A stretch of DNA of 64,000 bases, taken from assembly GCA_017303415.1 (NCBI GenBank), contig JAFLBJ010000001.1, positions 1,674,001-1,738,000 of the forward strand, read 5' to 3'. Positions 28,101 to 42,156 of this stretch are shown piece after piece. The position numbers were made by a program, and so were the translations under genes. This DNA is from Chitinophagales bacterium. Its GTDB lineage: Bacteria; Bacteroidota; Bacteroidia; Chitinophagales; Chitinophagaceae. Numbering within the stretch: the stretch's first letter is position 1; each line of letters starts with the position of its first letter. Below the pieces are notes generated by a model, which saw only the letters and a program-made list of their open reading frames with translations, did no database searches and was not told the origin of the DNA.

Positions 28101-28956
28101 CGGTGATGCCAAAGTGGATGATCAGATCAATACCCTGCTGCACAACTACAGCATCAAATACAACGAAGAACTTGGCCGTTACAAACGCGAGAAATTCAAT
28201 ATTTCCATTGGGGATGAACTTCCTGCCGGTGTATTGAAACTGGCTAAAGTGTACCTGGCTGTGAAGCGGAAACTGAAAGTGGGTGATAAGATGGCAGGTC
28301 GCCACGGAAACAAGGGTATCGTTGCCAAGATCGTGCGTGCAGAAGACATGCCTTTCCTGGAAGACGGAACACCTGTGGATGTGGTATTGAACCCGCTCGG
28401 GGTACCAAGCCGTATGAACCTCGGTCAGATCTATGAAACCGTATTGGGATGGGCTGGTCAGAAACTCGGTATCAAGTTCGCGACACCGATCTTTGATGGT
28501 GCCACTACCGACGAGATCGCTTCTTATTGCGAAGATGCCGGTATCCCCCGTTTCGGTCATACTTATCTGTATGATGGTGAAACCGGAGAACGTTTCCACC
28601 AGAAAGCCACCGTGGGTGTGATCTATGTGATCAAACTTCACCACATGGTTGATGATAAGATGCACGCCCGTTCGATCGGACCATACAGCTTGATCACACA
28701 GCAGCCGCTGGGTGGTAAGGCACAGTTCGGTGGACAACGTTTCGGGGAGATGGAGGTATGGGCCCTCGAAGCCTATGGTGCTTCCAACATCCTGCAGGAA
28801 TTGCTGACCATCAAATCGGATGATATCATTGGTAGGGCGAAGACCTACGAAGCGATCGTGAAAGGGGATAACGTGCCTCGTGCCGGTGTACCTGAGTCAT
28901 TCAATGTACTTGTACATGAATTACGCGGTCTGGGTCTTGACCTGAAATTTGAATAA
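25153..28956 (+). CDS. rpoB: DNA-directed RNA polymerase subunit beta
   Basis: A 1267-residue beta subunit of Bacteroidota length. The rifampicin pocket reads [20 protein letters not shown] and [19 protein letters not shown], so the residues usually altered in resistant mutants (positions equal to Q513, D516, H526 and S531 of E. coli) are wild type. The [16 protein letters not shown] block near residue 1045 and the C-terminal [20 protein letters not shown] are present. It has its own promoter and is followed 62 nt later by rpoC. Confidence 0.98.
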   Translation: MSSTKMNQRVDFGKIKHLAEAPDLLEVQIQSFKDFFQLETTPDKRNNEGLFKVFKENFPITDTRNIFVLEFLDYFIDPPRYSIDECMERGLTYAVPLKAKLRLSCNDEEHVDFQTIVQDVFLGNIPYMTPRGTFVINGAERVVVSQLHRSPGVFFGQSIHPNGTKIYSARVIPFKGAWMEFATDINNVMYAYIDRKKKFPVTTLLRSIGFETDKDILELFGMADEVKGDKKSLSKYVGRRLAARVLRSWVEDFVDEDTGEVVSIERNEVILERDSVLDEEAIDMIADMGAESVFIQKEDVGGDYAIIYNTLNKDTSNSELEAVQHIYRQLRGADAPDNETARGIIDKLFFSDKRYDLGEVGRYKINRKLGLEAKLDQKTLTKQDIIEIIKYLVRLTNGKAEIDDIDHLSNRRVRTVGEQLYAQFGVGLARMARTIRERMNVRDNEVFTPVDLINARTLSSVINSFFGTSQLSQFLDQTNPLSEITHKRRISALGPGGLSRERAGFEVRDVHYSHYGRLCTIETPEGPNIGLISTLCVHATINEMGFIETPYRKVENGKVNMKELVFLSAEEEDEAKIAQANAPLDEKGQFVEDKVVSRETGDFPILDKADVEFMDVAPNQIVGLSASLIPFLEHDDANRALMGSNMQRQAVPLIRPDEPIVGTGLEGKAARDARIQIHSEGTGVVEYVDANEIHVRYDRNDAEKLVSFEDDLRIYKLTKFIKTNQETSINLKPAVKKNQKVKKGDFLTEGYATQNGELALGKNLKVAFMPWKGYNFEDAIVISERVVKEDWFTSVHISEYELEVRDTKLGEEELTPDIPNVSEEATKDLDENGIIRLGAQVKEGDIIIGKITPKGESDPTPEEKLLRAIFGDKAGDAKDASLKAPNGVEGVVIGKKLFQRAKKDKNAKVREKAALEKLERIHEKNVIDLKEVLLEKLQTLLKDHSSAGVGNNFGEVQIGKGAKFTVKNLGQLDYQNINPLGWTGDAKVDDQINTLLHNYSIKYNEELGRYKREKFNISIGDELPAGVLKLAKVYLAVKRKLKVGDKMAGRHGNKGIVAKIVRAEDMPFLEDGTPVDVVLNPLGVPSRMNLGQIYETVLGWAGQKLGIKFATPIFDGATTDEIASYCEDAGIPRFGHTYLYDGETGERFHQKATVGVIYVIKLHHMVDDKMHARSIGPYSLITQQPLGGKAQFGGQRFGEMEVWALEAYGASNILQELLTIKSDDIIGRAKTYEAIVKGDNVPRAGVPESFNVLVHELRGLGLDLKFE

Positions 28957-29018
28957 TAATTTGTTTCACGCCGCGCAAGCGATGGGAAATTATACAACGA
29001 CAAACTCTAATACGATCT

Positions 29019-33308
<4,290 letters not shown>

Positions 33309-33331
33309 TCAATCAAGTAAAAATTATAACA

Positions 33332-33361
33332 AGGAGCAGATCAACATCTGCTCCTTTTTTA
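33332..33361 (+). terminator. Rho-independent terminator after rpoC
   Basis: AGGAGCAGAT / ATCTGCTCCT stem with a short loop (CAAC region) and a T run, 24 nt after the rpoC stop. Confidence 0.92.
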
Positions 33362-33444
33362 TAAATTGGTGGGCGTTAAGGCTTTCCTAAAGTGACCAGG
33401 TACACCGGAATTACCTGGACCAATGACTAACTTGCAAAAAAATA

Positions 33445-34065
33445 ATGCACATGAACAAATGGCTACTCGTGCTGAATGGGGTCCTGGTCTTGGCTGTTGG
33501 GTTTCTATTTTATAAACAAATGCAACCTGGCGGAAAAAAAGGCAAGACCACAACCGGTGAACTGAAACCGGTTGCGTCAGAAGGCCAACCTGTACGGATT
33601 GGATATTTTGAAATGGATTCCGTAGAGACCAATTTTGAGTTGTTCAAAGAGGTGGAAAAAGAGATGAACCGCAAAGCAGATGCCATGACCGGTGAACTGA
33701 CCCGGCTCCAGCAGAACCTGCAAAAAGAATACGATGCCTTTCAGGCGCAAGCCCCGGGAATGACCCAGGAACAAGGCGAAGCGGCTCAACGAAAATTACA
33801 ATTGTTAGATAACCAGATACGAAATACCCGCGACCGGCTCGATCAGGAAAGGAGCCAGTACTTCATGGAGAAACAACAGAAGATACTCAACATGATCCGG
33901 GATTATTTCAAGCAATACAACGAAGATAAAGGATACACCTATATTTTTGCCAGCGAACCTGGTTTGATGTACTTAAAAGATACGGCCTTTAACCTGACGA
34001 GCGATCTGCTGAAAGGATTGAATGAAATGCACGCTAAAGAAAAGGCCAAGACGAAAAAAGAATAA
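33445..34065 (+). CDS. OmpH/Skp-family periplasmic chaperone-like protein
   Basis: A 206-residue protein (204 if the ATG at 33451 is used). An N-terminal hydrophobic segment (LLVLNGVLVLAVGFLFY) acts as signal or anchor, followed by IGYFEMDSVETNFELFKEVE and a long Gln/Glu/Lys-rich coiled coil (residues ~70-160), as in Skp. The C-terminal YTYIFASEPGLMYLKDTAFNLT is the family's closing strand-helix. Skp holds unfolded outer-membrane proteins in the periplasm. The uncleaved-looking helix suggests membrane anchoring. rfaE1 follows after 1 nt. Confidence 0.75.
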   Translation: MHMNKWLLVLNGVLVLAVGFLFYKQMQPGGKKGKTTTGELKPVASEGQPVRIGYFEMDSVETNFELFKEVEKEMNRKADAMTGELTRLQQNLQKEYDAFQAQAPGMTQEQGEAAQRKLQLLDNQIRNTRDRLDQERSQYFMEKQQKILNMIRDYFKQYNEDKGYTYIFASEPGLMYLKDTAFNLTSDLLKGLNEMHAKEKAKTKKE

Positions 34066-34066
34066 C

Positions 34067-35056
34067 ATGAAAGACCTGGAATCGATCTTCCAGCAGATGA
34101 ATCAACTAAAGGTAGGAGTGATCGGTGACCTCATGCTCGATACCTACCTGATGGGTCGTGTTGACCGTATCTCTCCCGAAGCACCGGTTCCTGTCATTTC
34201 CCTTCAACACCGTGAACACCGGATCGGCGGTGCCGGAAATGTTGCCCTGAATGCCGCCAGCTTAGGTGCTTCTGTAGCCATACTGGGTGTATTAGGGGAT
34301 GATGATGATGCCAACTTGCTGACTGACCTTTTTGAGAAAAAAGGGATTTCCACTCAATATGCATTCCGATCGGGCAAAAGAATCACGACCAATAAAATGC
34401 GTATCATCAGCCGTAATCAGCAGATGATGCGGGTGGATGCGGAAGTGACACATGACCTGGATAAAGGGGAAGAAGCCCATTTATTGGAAAAGCTGAATAA
34501 ATACATTGAAAAGGAAAAGCCCCATATCCTGATACTTGAAGATTATAACAAAGGGGTTTTGACGGAAGGTGTCATTGACGGGGCCATCGCTCTTTGCCAG
34601 GCGAAAGGCATCCTTACCGCAGTGGATCCCAAGCGAAAGAACTTCTTTGCCTATCAGGAAGTGGATATATTCAAACCCAATCTCAAGGAAGTAAGGGAAG
34701 CACTTAATCTTCTGCCTGAGGTATTAACCTTACAAACACTGCGTGAAATCCATCACGCCCTGGCTGACAAATTACAACACCGCATATCTTTTATCACTTT
34801 GTCTGAACAAGGTGTCTTTTATCAGGAGAAGGAAAAGGCAGCGATCCTGCCCTCCCACATGCGGGATATAGCCGATGTTTCCGGCGCCGGAGATACGGTC
34901 ATTGCCGTAGCCTCTTTGGTTTATGCCGTAACCAAAAATCCTCACCTGATGGCGGAGATCGCCAATATTGCAGGTGGGTTGGTATGTGAACAGGTAGGCA
35001 CGGCCGCCATCAACAAAGAAAGATTATTTCAGGAGTGTGAATTGCTGTTATCCTGA
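34067..35056 (+). CDS. rfaE1: D-glycero-beta-D-manno-heptose-7-phosphate kinase (RfaE1/HldA type, PfkB fold)
   Basis: A 329-residue ribokinase-fold kinase. It begins with KVGVIGDLMLDTYLMGRVDRISPEAPVPVI (substrate side), carries RIGGAGNVALNAASLG and ends with the ATP-site motif ADVSGAGDTVIAV (catalytic Asp). The length equals the kinase half of HldE, without the nucleotidyltransferase domain, as usual for Bacteroidota. It phosphorylates heptose 7-phosphate for LPS core precursor synthesis. The start at 34067 follows the upstream TAA by 1 nt. Confidence 0.85.
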   Translation: MKDLESIFQQMNQLKVGVIGDLMLDTYLMGRVDRISPEAPVPVISLQHREHRIGGAGNVALNAASLGASVAILGVLGDDDDANLLTDLFEKKGISTQYAFRSGKRITTNKMRIISRNQQMMRVDAEVTHDLDKGEEAHLLEKLNKYIEKEKPHILILEDYNKGVLTEGVIDGAIALCQAKGILTAVDPKRKNFFAYQEVDIFKPNLKEVREALNLLPEVLTLQTLREIHHALADKLQHRISFITLSEQGVFYQEKEKAAILPSHMRDIADVSGAGDTVIAVASLVYAVTKNPHLMAEIANIAGGLVCEQVGTAAINKERLFQECELLLS

Positions 35057-35094
35057 TATCTTCGCTCCCTTTTTCCTAACTTAGTTATACAATC

Positions 35095-36042
35095 ATGTCA
35101 AAGCTTGCGCTTGCCATACATGGAGGAGCCGGAACTATTCTCCGGTCACAGATGTCCCCCGATAAAGAAGCGATTTACCGGACGGCACTCGATGAAGCGT
35201 TGGAAGCAGGATATAAAGTATTGCGTCAGGGAGGGGCCGCACTGGATGCAGTGGTCGCGGCCGTTGTTTCCCTGGAAGATTGTGAATGGTTCAATGCCGG
35301 AAAAGGTTCGGTATTTACCCATCAGGGCCACCATGAAATGGATGCAGCCGTGATGGATGGACAAACAGGTCGCGCCGGTGCAGTAGCGGGAGTTCGTCAA
35401 ATCAAAAACCCCATCCTCCTGGCTCAATCGATTATGGATCATAGCGACCATATTCTCCTGAGTGGCGACGGGGCAATGGCTTTTGCCCGGGAACACGGCT
35501 TAGCCTTTGAAGACGATGCCTATTTTTATACCCCTCATCGATACAAACAATGGCAGCAGGCACTATTAGAGGACCGTACACTGCTGGATCATGATGATCG
35601 GGAAACCGATAATGATCTGGATGAAAAAAAATTTGGCACCGTTGGCGCCGTAGCCTGTGATGTACACGGTCATTTAGCAGCGGCAACGAGTACCGGAGGC
35701 ATGACAAATAAAAAATACAATCGGATCGGTGATTCACCGCTGATCGGTTGTGGAACCTATGCCAATAATAGCACCTGTGCAGTGAGTTGTACCGGTCATG
35801 GTGAAAAATTCATCCAGGCAGTGGCTGCTTATGATGTGCACTGCCTGATGGAATATAAAGGCCTCGATTTGCCCGAAGCCCTTCGGATCGTAGTCAATGA
35901 AAAATTATTGCGCATTCGGGGCGAAGGCGGGATCATTGGGGTGGATGCCAGCGGGAGCACGGCCATGATCTTTAATTCTGAGGGGATGTACCGGGGGCGG
36001 ATAGATGCAAGTGGAGTGAAAGAAATAGCCATCTATAAGTAG
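35095..36042 (+). CDS. iaaA: Isoaspartyl peptidase/L-asparaginase, Ntn-hydrolase type
   Basis: A 315-residue plant-type asparaginase precursor. The autocleavage site is KFGTVGAVACDVHGH (Thr near residue 184), giving alpha and beta chains. The beta chain has STGGMTNKKYNRIGDSPLIG and GTYANN, which line the active site. The enzyme removes isoaspartyl residues from damaged peptides and hydrolyses asparagine. No signal peptide is seen, so it is cytoplasmic. A near-consensus TATCTTCG lies about 30 nt upstream of the ATG. Confidence 0.88.
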   Translation: MSKLALAIHGGAGTILRSQMSPDKEAIYRTALDEALEAGYKVLRQGGAALDAVVAAVVSLEDCEWFNAGKGSVFTHQGHHEMDAAVMDGQTGRAGAVAGVRQIKNPILLAQSIMDHSDHILLSGDGAMAFAREHGLAFEDDAYFYTPHRYKQWQQALLEDRTLLDHDDRETDNDLDEKKFGTVGAVACDVHGHLAAATSTGGMTNKKYNRIGDSPLIGCGTYANNSTCAVSCTGHGEKFIQAVAAYDVHCLMEYKGLDLPEALRIVVNEKLLRIRGEGGIIGVDASGSTAMIFNSEGMYRGRIDASGVKEIAIYK

Positions 36043-36107
36043 GAACAGAGTTTTAAAGCAGTTTAAATCACAAAGGGTACAGAGACACAGAGTTATTTGT
36101 TTTACCA

Positions 36108-36773
36108 ATGAAAAAATACGCCATCATAGTTGCCGGAGGATCGGGTACCCGGATGGGTTCAAATATTCCAAAACAGTTTCTTTTATTGAAAGAGAAACCG
36201 ATTCTCTATTACACGCTCAAGACCTTTCTCGAGGCCTATGACGATCTCCAGATCATTCTGGTATTGCCTGTGGAGTACACTGACATGGGGCGGGAGATCA
36301 TTGACGCGTATTTTGACAAGGATCGGATACAAATCACCGCCGGAGGGGATACCCGTTTTCAATCCGTGAAGAATGGATTACAATTGATCGACGATGAGTC
36401 TATCATTTTTGTTCATGATGGGGTGCGTTGCCTTCTTTCGGCAGACCTTATCCATCGCTGTTATGCACAGGCCCTGGAATCAGGTTCGGCCATTCCTGCT
36501 ATTCCAAGTAAAGACAGTGTACGCCTCAAGAAAGGAGAGATGAATGAATCTGTTGACCGAAAATCGGTGATGCTGATCCAGACACCGCAGACTTTTCACA
36601 GCAAAATATTGTTGCCGGCCTTCCAGATCGATGATAAGGATAAATTTACCGATGAGGCGACGGTGGTGGAGGCCTTTGGGTTGAAAGTATTCCTGGTGGA
36701 AGGGGAGGAAATGAATATCAAGATCACGACACCGTTGGATTTGATATTGGCGGAGCGTTTCATGGAGAGTTGA
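36108..36773 (+). CDS. ispD: 2-C-methyl-D-erythritol 4-phosphate cytidylyltransferase
   Basis: A 221-residue enzyme of the MEP isoprenoid pathway that joins CTP and methylerythritol phosphate. The nucleotide-binding signature is IIVAGGSGTRMGSNIPKQFL (residues ~6-25). VHDGVRCLLS, KDSVRLKKG, IQTPQTFHS and TDEATVVEAFG are further family motifs. The length is normal. Its stop is followed at once by the left arm of a long inverted repeat. Confidence 0.9.
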   Translation: MKKYAIIVAGGSGTRMGSNIPKQFLLLKEKPILYYTLKTFLEAYDDLQIILVLPVEYTDMGREIIDAYFDKDRIQITAGGDTRFQSVKNGLQLIDDESIIFVHDGVRCLLSADLIHRCYAQALESGSAIPAIPSKDSVRLKKGEMNESVDRKSVMLIQTPQTFHSKILLPAFQIDDKDKFTDEATVVEAFGLKVFLVEGEEMNIKITTPLDLILAERFMES

Positions 36774-36905
36774 TTCACCGTAGAGAGCATGAGGACGCGG
36801 AGATACGCAGAGATTTTTCAGTGGTATAGGCTAATAGAATTTAACCCTTAGAATCTGTCAAAATATCTCTGCTTAACTCTGCGTCCTCATACTCTCTGCG
36901 GTGAA
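36774..36905. repeat. Long imperfect inverted repeat between convergent ispD and the GNAT-like gene
   Basis: The left arm (36774-~36817, TTCACCGTAGAGAGCATGAG...) and the right arm (~36862-36905) match over about 44 nt with few mismatches and share the GAGGACGC/GCGTCCTC and GCAGAGAT/ATCTCTGC blocks. It probably ends both convergent transcripts. The right arm reaches into the neighbouring coding region. Confidence 0.85.
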
Positions 36906-37828
36906 CTATACTTTAACCATTTCAGGTACCACGGTAATCTATTCCACTTCACACAAGGATATTTCTCCAACTCAGCTCCAAACCCCGAATAGAAAAAAGC
37001 CAGCCCCGGCACATCACTTCCTTCGAAATCTAAGATCATTTTTTTTCCTGCATAATCTTCAATAAAGGAATGGATCAATAAATGCGAAGCACCACTATCA
37101 CGACCTTCGGGGGAATTACCCACCAGTATATAGTAGGCCCTTTTTTCAGAGAAGAAGAATATCGCCGAAGCAGTCCAGTCCCCTTGCGGGTTTCGAACCC
37201 CATAGGAACGAACCTGTTTTTGCGCAGTCAGTTGGTTCAGCAGCGCATGTAGCTGGAGAAAATCCTTCGCCGTCCCATTCCCTGAAGTACGGATCTCTTT
37301 TCTTGCCAGCCGGATCACGACATCAAAATCAATGTCACGCTCTACCAATAATCCGGCCTTTTCTGCTTTACGGATATTCCGAAAAGTGTTTTCCCGGTAT
37401 TTTGCCTGAATAGATGCAGAATCAGAGGAAAGGTCAAGTACAAAATTATCCCTGTAATAAATGCCTGCTGTCTCCTTTGCTACGGCATTACCGGCATTCA
37501 GGTAGATATCGATATAGCGAAATTTGGAAGGGATATGCTGAAGAAAAGCGGTGATAATGGATTCATCCAGATTTTTACCAAAGACCCCCAATTGCGCACA
37601 GAGAAAAGGCGGGTAGAGATAGGAAATGCCGAACTTTTTTCGCCGGGTAAGGGGCATAACCGCTTCATAGTCGTTTAAGACAAGTCCTTCCCATTGGGTA
37701 CAAAAATGATCGAGATACCAGGAATGTGCATAGATCAGCGGGTGATCAGCATGGGCTATACATTGATCCCATTTTGAACGATCAATTTCTTCGTGAGAGC
37801 GATAATGAATATTGTACGGTTTCTCCAT
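36887..37828 (-). CDS. GNAT/FemAB-fold protein of unknown substrate
   Basis: A 313-residue cytoplasmic protein without signal or membrane segments. It has a tandem acyltransferase-like look: an N-terminal half with LIYAHSWYLDHFCTQWEGLV and a C-terminal half with ASAIFFFSEKRAYYILVGNSPEGRDSGASHLLIHSFIEDY, which resembles the acyl-CoA-binding strand-helix of GNAT or FemAB proteins. The last seven codons (YSSPQRV plus stop) are made of the inverted repeat arm, so the original C-terminus may have been altered. It lies 2 nt after the M1 peptidase stop. Confidence 0.5.
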   Translation of the reverse strand: MEKPYNIHYRSHEEIDRSKWDQCIAHADHPLIYAHSWYLDHFCTQWEGLVLNDYEAVMPLTRRKKFGISYLYPPFLCAQLGVFGKNLDESIITAFLQHIPSKFRYIDIYLNAGNAVAKETAGIYYRDNFVLDLSSDSASIQAKYRENTFRNIRKAEKAGLLVERDIDFDVVIRLARKEIRTSGNGTAKDFLQLHALLNQLTAQKQVRSYGVRNPQGDWTASAIFFFSEKRAYYILVGNSPEGRDSGASHLLIHSFIEDYAGKKMILDFEGSDVPGLAFFYSGFGAELEKYPCVKWNRLPWYLKWLKYSSPQRV

Positions 37829-37830
37829 GC

Positions 37831-40698
37831 TTAAAAATGAAGGGTCGGTATAATTTTTCGCGGGGAAAAATTGGCCAGGTCAATCGAGAATGAGATCGAG
37901 CGCGCGAATTTTTTTGTTCCGATCACCGATTGGATATAGTCTTTATAGGCCCGGCTATAGATGAGCGGGAAATATACATTGACAGTTTCTTTGAAAAGAG
38001 ATACCTGTAAACCGGCATCAAACAAGAAACGGTCCTCTTCGCTATTGCGGGCCCAGGGTTCGGCATAGGTTCCTATATCAAAAAAAGCGCGAAGGGGAAT
38101 CTTTACCGGCAGTATCGAAAGAGGATTGATGGATTGGGGAATGGTGGTGGTAAGATTGATGGCTGCCAGCCAGTCATCGGTCTTGCCTACCTTATCCGAG
38201 AGCAGGTCGGTCCGTACCTTGAACCCGCCATCCCTGACCATGATCTGCTGACTGGGTATTTTTTCAAATCGATTCCGGCCTACGAAATAATCACTGTACG
38301 TGTAATCCTCATACCCTATGGGCCCGGTCATATTCAGGTGATAGCGATCGGTGAGAAACTGTTTTTCATTGGTCTTCTCACCGAGGTAAAGAAATTTACC
38401 GGCAAAGAACCGCAGGTTCATGCCACCGCCTTTGGCATAATTAAAGAAATAGTTTCCGGTAAAGGCCAGGCGAAGGAAATCGGCATTTACCTCGGCTTTT
38501 AATTCTGCTTTCCAGGGGTACAGGGCGCGGAAGTCCTCCCATTGAATACGGAGTTGACCCAGGTGCCGGCTTGTCCCTTCTTTTCCAATGCGGTATTCGA
38601 TGGTCGTATCAATGCCTACAACAATGGTGTCTGGGGTAAAAGTAAATCCATCCTCTTGCAGGAAATAGGATTTCCATTGCACAAATCGTTGCCGCGTACT
38701 CGTCTCTGTTTTTTCTCTCCAGGTAAACCGGATCCCGGGAACGATCTTGGTCACACCCAGAACAGTCTCTCTTCCTTTTTGATCCGTCGCTTCATCCATG
38801 CTAAATCGGGCCCCATTGAGAAAGAAATCTGTTTTGCGCAGCCAACCCTTTTGGTTGTACAGGCTATAATTCAGTTTCACCAGGCCATTGAACTGTTTTG
38901 TCCCGGTGGCATAAAGCGGTATGGCCAGGAATTGAAATGGCGCAGGAGGCAGGGAGGCATTGGTCAGTAAAGCCCCGATCATGATCCGGTCATAGCTGTT
39001 CATGCCAATTGCCGGGCTCCAGGTAATAATCCCTTTATCAGGCTGGTTGATGGCTTGCAGCCATTTTTTGGCTGCAAAGGGATTCGTGAACACTGGTTTC
39101 CGTGGGACCACAGAAGCTGGCGTTGCTGCTTTCCCCAATTTATTTTGAAAGAATGCATCCAGGTCCTTTCCACTCACTTTTTCAAAAACCGCCTGCATAT
39201 CCTCCGGATAGGGATGTTTGAACTTCCATTCCTCGTAATAGGCTTGCATGGCCCGATCAAAGGCTTCTCTCCCTATCTCTTTTTCCAATTCCTGAAACAG
39301 GGTAGCGGTACGGTGATAGACCAGGGCATTATAATTTTCCGGGTTGTATGCGGCGGAAGAAAGATCAACAGGTTGACTTTCGGCAATGGCTTCCCGCGTG
39401 CGGGTGAGTCTTTCCTGAATGGAATAAAGTGAAATGGATTTATTTGTACCCAGTGGTATATTTCCCGCAGCAGGATGTGTTTCTATATAACGATAATCAT
39501 ACAACGAGTTGATCCCCTCATCCATCCAGGGATGATCCCGTTCATTATTTGCCAGTATGCCGTAAAACCAGTTATGCCCTACTTCATGGCGGATGATCAG
39601 TTCCAGTAAACCATCTGAGTCTCCATCCAGCACCGTAAGGGTAGGATATTCAGTACCACCCGAGGAACCCTCAATATCCTGCACCACGGAAACCGTGTTG
39701 TATGGATATTCACCGATCCATGCTCCATTGGTTTGTAAAGCGGTTGCTACATAGGCAAGGCTTTTTTCCCAACGCTCTGCACCGGGCAGATGAAAAGCAA
39801 AGGCAGCTACTTTTTTTCCGGAGGGCAAAGAGATGGCTTCTTGTTTTACGACAAAGCGTTTATCAGCCACCCAGGCAAAATCATGGATTCGATCCTGAAT
39901 GAAATGTAAGGTCTTGGTTTCTTTGGACGATACAGGAAATTCTCTTTTAATAACTTTGGTGATACCCTTCACTTTCACTTTTTCCGTTTCGGGTATCCAG
40001 GTAAAAGAACGCCGCGTTTCCAGCCATTTCTTTTCTGATTCATTTTGTAATTCCCCGGTGGCGGCAACCACATAATTTGCCGGCAGGGTGATCTGGACAT
40101 CAAAATGTCCAAACTCGCCATAGAATTCACCATGGTCCAGCATGGGCATGGGGTGCCAGCCTTTGTGGTCATAAACGGCTGGCTTGGGAAACCAATGGGC
40201 CACATAGTAATGCTGCCCTTTGTACCCACCCCGGTTGAAGAAGTTGGGGAGTTTAACATGAAAGGGTGTGGTGATCGTGACCGACTTTCCGGGTAACAAG
40301 GGTGTGGGAAGCACCAACTTCACAATATCAATATGCTCGGGATGGTCCTCTACATCGGCTGTAATGTTATCCACTTTAAAATCGAGCCGGTTGATATATC
40401 CTTTTTGATCTTTTTGGGAAAAATAGAAGGCGGTACTCCCGTTCTGTAAGGCCTGGTCGGTATAAGCGGTCTTGTCATTTTTATACGCATTGGGCCAAAG
40501 ATGGAACCAGATGAACCGCAGGGTGTCGGGGGAATGGTTAGTGTAATCGATCCGTTCAAAGCCATCCAGCGTATTCTCCGTATCATTCAGGGTTACATCA
40601 ATGCTGTACCGAAGGTCTTGCTGCCAGTATTGGGAAAAAAGGGAGAGCGGACTTAACAAAGTGACCAGTATGAAGAGACGGCATTTTTTCACCGGCAT
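37831..40698 (-). CDS. M1-family metallopeptidase, secreted
   Basis: A 955-residue protein with an N-terminal signal peptide (KKCRLFILVTLLSPLSLFS). The gluzincin zinc motif is RHEVGHNWFYG (HExxH near residue 370) with the third ligand Glu in HPWMDEGINSLYDYR 18-19 residues on. The family GAMEN position is replaced by SSGGTEYPTLT, common in Bacteroidota members. Residues ~540-955 are long beta-rich stretches of uncertain fold. An aminopeptidase role in the cell envelope is likely. A TATCTTTG element lies 11 nt before the ATG. Confidence 0.85.
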   Translation of the reverse strand: MPVKKCRLFILVTLLSPLSLFSQYWQQDLRYSIDVTLNDTENTLDGFERIDYTNHSPDTLRFIWFHLWPNAYKNDKTAYTDQALQNGSTAFYFSQKDQKGYINRLDFKVDNITADVEDHPEHIDIVKLVLPTPLLPGKSVTITTPFHVKLPNFFNRGGYKGQHYYVAHWFPKPAVYDHKGWHPMPMLDHGEFYGEFGHFDVQITLPANYVVAATGELQNESEKKWLETRRSFTWIPETEKVKVKGITKVIKREFPVSSKETKTLHFIQDRIHDFAWVADKRFVVKQEAISLPSGKKVAAFAFHLPGAERWEKSLAYVATALQTNGAWIGEYPYNTVSVVQDIEGSSGGTEYPTLTVLDGDSDGLLELIIRHEVGHNWFYGILANNERDHPWMDEGINSLYDYRYIETHPAAGNIPLGTNKSISLYSIQERLTRTREAIAESQPVDLSSAAYNPENYNALVYHRTATLFQELEKEIGREAFDRAMQAYYEEWKFKHPYPEDMQAVFEKVSGKDLDAFFQNKLGKAATPASVVPRKPVFTNPFAAKKWLQAINQPDKGIITWSPAIGMNSYDRIMIGALLTNASLPPAPFQFLAIPLYATGTKQFNGLVKLNYSLYNQKGWLRKTDFFLNGARFSMDEATDQKGRETVLGVTKIVPGIRFTWREKTETSTRQRFVQWKSYFLQEDGFTFTPDTIVVGIDTTIEYRIGKEGTSRHLGQLRIQWEDFRALYPWKAELKAEVNADFLRLAFTGNYFFNYAKGGGMNLRFFAGKFLYLGEKTNEKQFLTDRYHLNMTGPIGYEDYTYSDYFVGRNRFEKIPSQQIMVRDGGFKVRTDLLSDKVGKTDDWLAAINLTTTIPQSINPLSILPVKIPLRAFFDIGTYAEPWARNSEEDRFLFDAGLQVSLFKETVNVYFPLIYSRAYKDYIQSVIGTKKFARSISFSIDLANFSPRKIIPTLHF

Positions 40699-40709
40699 GT
40701 CTTTGTCCC

Positions 40710-40717
40710 CAAAGATA
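40710..40717 (-). promoter_or_regulatory. TATCTTTG -7 element before the M1 peptidase
   Basis: Exact TAnnTTTG on the minus strand in the 33-nt gap between the phosphotransferase stop and the M1 peptidase ATG. Confidence 0.45.
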
Positions 40718-40731
40718 ATTTCTTTAGCTGA

Positions 40732-42156
40732 TTATTTCCCTTTTCCCAGCAGGATGATACGCAGGGTATGGATCATGATCTTGAAATCAAGTGCCAGGGA
40801 GATGTTTTCGATGTACAGGAGATCAAAACGGCTTCTTTCTACCATTTCAGCTACATTTTCTGCATAGCCGAATTGTACCATTCCCCAGGAGGTAAGCCCG
40901 GGTTTTACTTTCAAGAGGTATTTGTAATACGGGTTTTGTTCAATCACCTGGTCGATATAGTATTGGCGCTCCGGGCGGGGGCCTACCAGGCTCATTTCCC
41001 CTTTCAGGATATTCCAAAGTTGTGGCAACTCATCTAATCGCCATTTACGCATCACTCTTCCCCAGGGTGTAATCCGTTCGTCCGAGTCGGAAGATAAACG
41101 GGGGCCATCCTTCTCGGCTTCTTCCACCATGGAACGGAATTTATGCATTTGAAAGGGCTTCCCTTTATAACCGATCCTTTCCTGGTTGTAGAAGATTGGG
41201 CCCGGGGAGGACAGGCTTGTGCGTATCATGATATACAACAGGTATGGCGATAAAAGGACAAGTCCCAATATGGCCACCGTTACATCCAGGAGTCTTTTGA
41301 TGTTCTGTTGCCATTCCGGCATCAACCCTGTTTTCAGGTCGATCAATACAGCCCCAAGGATATTGCTTACGCGCACCGATCCTGACAGGATATCCATGCT
41401 ATCTGCCGGGATCTTGATTTCCACATCCTTTTCACTGAGGTGGTTGATGACCGATTCCAGTGTTGCTTTATCGTTTTTATCCAAACCGATCACCACCGCG
41501 TTTATCTTATGGGTATCCAGTATCGCTTCTAAGGATTCAATATCTCCCAGCCTTGGCAAACCGCCAATCGGCGCTTCTGTATGCTTTTCTCCAGCAGCCA
41601 CATACCCGGTGAAATGATACCCTTCCTTGGCCAATTCCGGGGCTGTATCCTGATACAGGCGTGCGGCAAAGCCATTCCCTCCGATCAAAAGGGTGGGATA
41701 ACGCACTAACCCATTCCGCAATTGCCGTTTGGCCATGTTCAGCAATAACAAACGCCCGGCAAACACAAAAAAGAATTGCAATCCCAACAAGGAGAAGAAG
41801 GCTGCATAGTAATACCTGAAATCATTATTCGACCGGATATCATCCAGGATGATGGTAAAATAAAGGAAAACAACACCTAGCAGGGAAACGATGAATGTGG
41901 TGATCATTTCGCGGAGCCGCGATTTGCGGTAGATACACCGGTAAGCGCCTACGATGGTATACAGGCTTAACCAGCCAAGCGGCACAAGAAAAATACCCAG
42001 CCAAAAATTGTCATCGATCTGCAGGCCATCATCACCCGCCACGCGGATGCCGAGGTAATATTTTCGTAAAAAATACATCACCCCCCATACCCAGGCGCTC
42101 ATCACATAATCACTGATGGCATACCAGGCAATATGTAAACGGGGTTTATGATTCAT
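40732..42156 (-). CDS. Undecaprenyl-phosphate sugar phosphotransferase (WcaJ/ExoY-like)
   Basis: A 474-residue polyisoprenyl-phosphate hexose-1-phosphate transferase that starts glycan repeat-unit assembly. Four to five N-terminal membrane helices are followed by a nucleotide-fold linker ([15 protein letters not shown]), another helix (~280) and the catalytic C-terminal domain with [45 protein letters not shown] and [10 protein letters not shown]. Its ATG overlaps the stop of the Gfo/Idh gene (TGATG), so both are coexpressed. Confidence 0.88.
   Translation of the reverse strand: MNHKPRLHIAWYAISDYVMSAWVWGVMYFLRKYYLGIRVAGDDGLQIDDNFWLGIFLVPLGWLSLYTIVGAYRCIYRKSRLREMITTFIVSLLGVVFLYFTIILDDIRSNNDFRYYYAAFFSLLGLQFFFVFAGRLLLLNMAKRQLRNGLVRYPTLLIGGNGFAARLYQDTAPELAKEGYHFTGYVAAGEKHTEAPIGGLPRLGDIESLEAILDTHKINAVVIGLDKNDKATLESVINHLSEKDVEIKIPADSMDILSGSVRVSNILGAVLIDLKTGLMPEWQQNIKRLLDVTVAILGLVLLSPYLLYIMIRTSLSSPGPIFYNQERIGYKGKPFQMHKFRSMVEEAEKDGPRLSSDSDERITPWGRVMRKWRLDELPQLWNILKGEMSLVGPRPERQYYIDQVIEQNPYYKYLLKVKPGLTSWGMVQFGYAENVAEMVERSRFDLLYIENISLALDFKIMIHTLRIILLGKGK

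Noticed and set aside
25204..28737. Several long antisense open frames across rpoB and rpoC (up to ~310 codons)
   Set aside because: They mirror codon structure of the highly conserved sense genes, have low-complexity His/Val/Phe-rich products and no recognisable domains or promoters.
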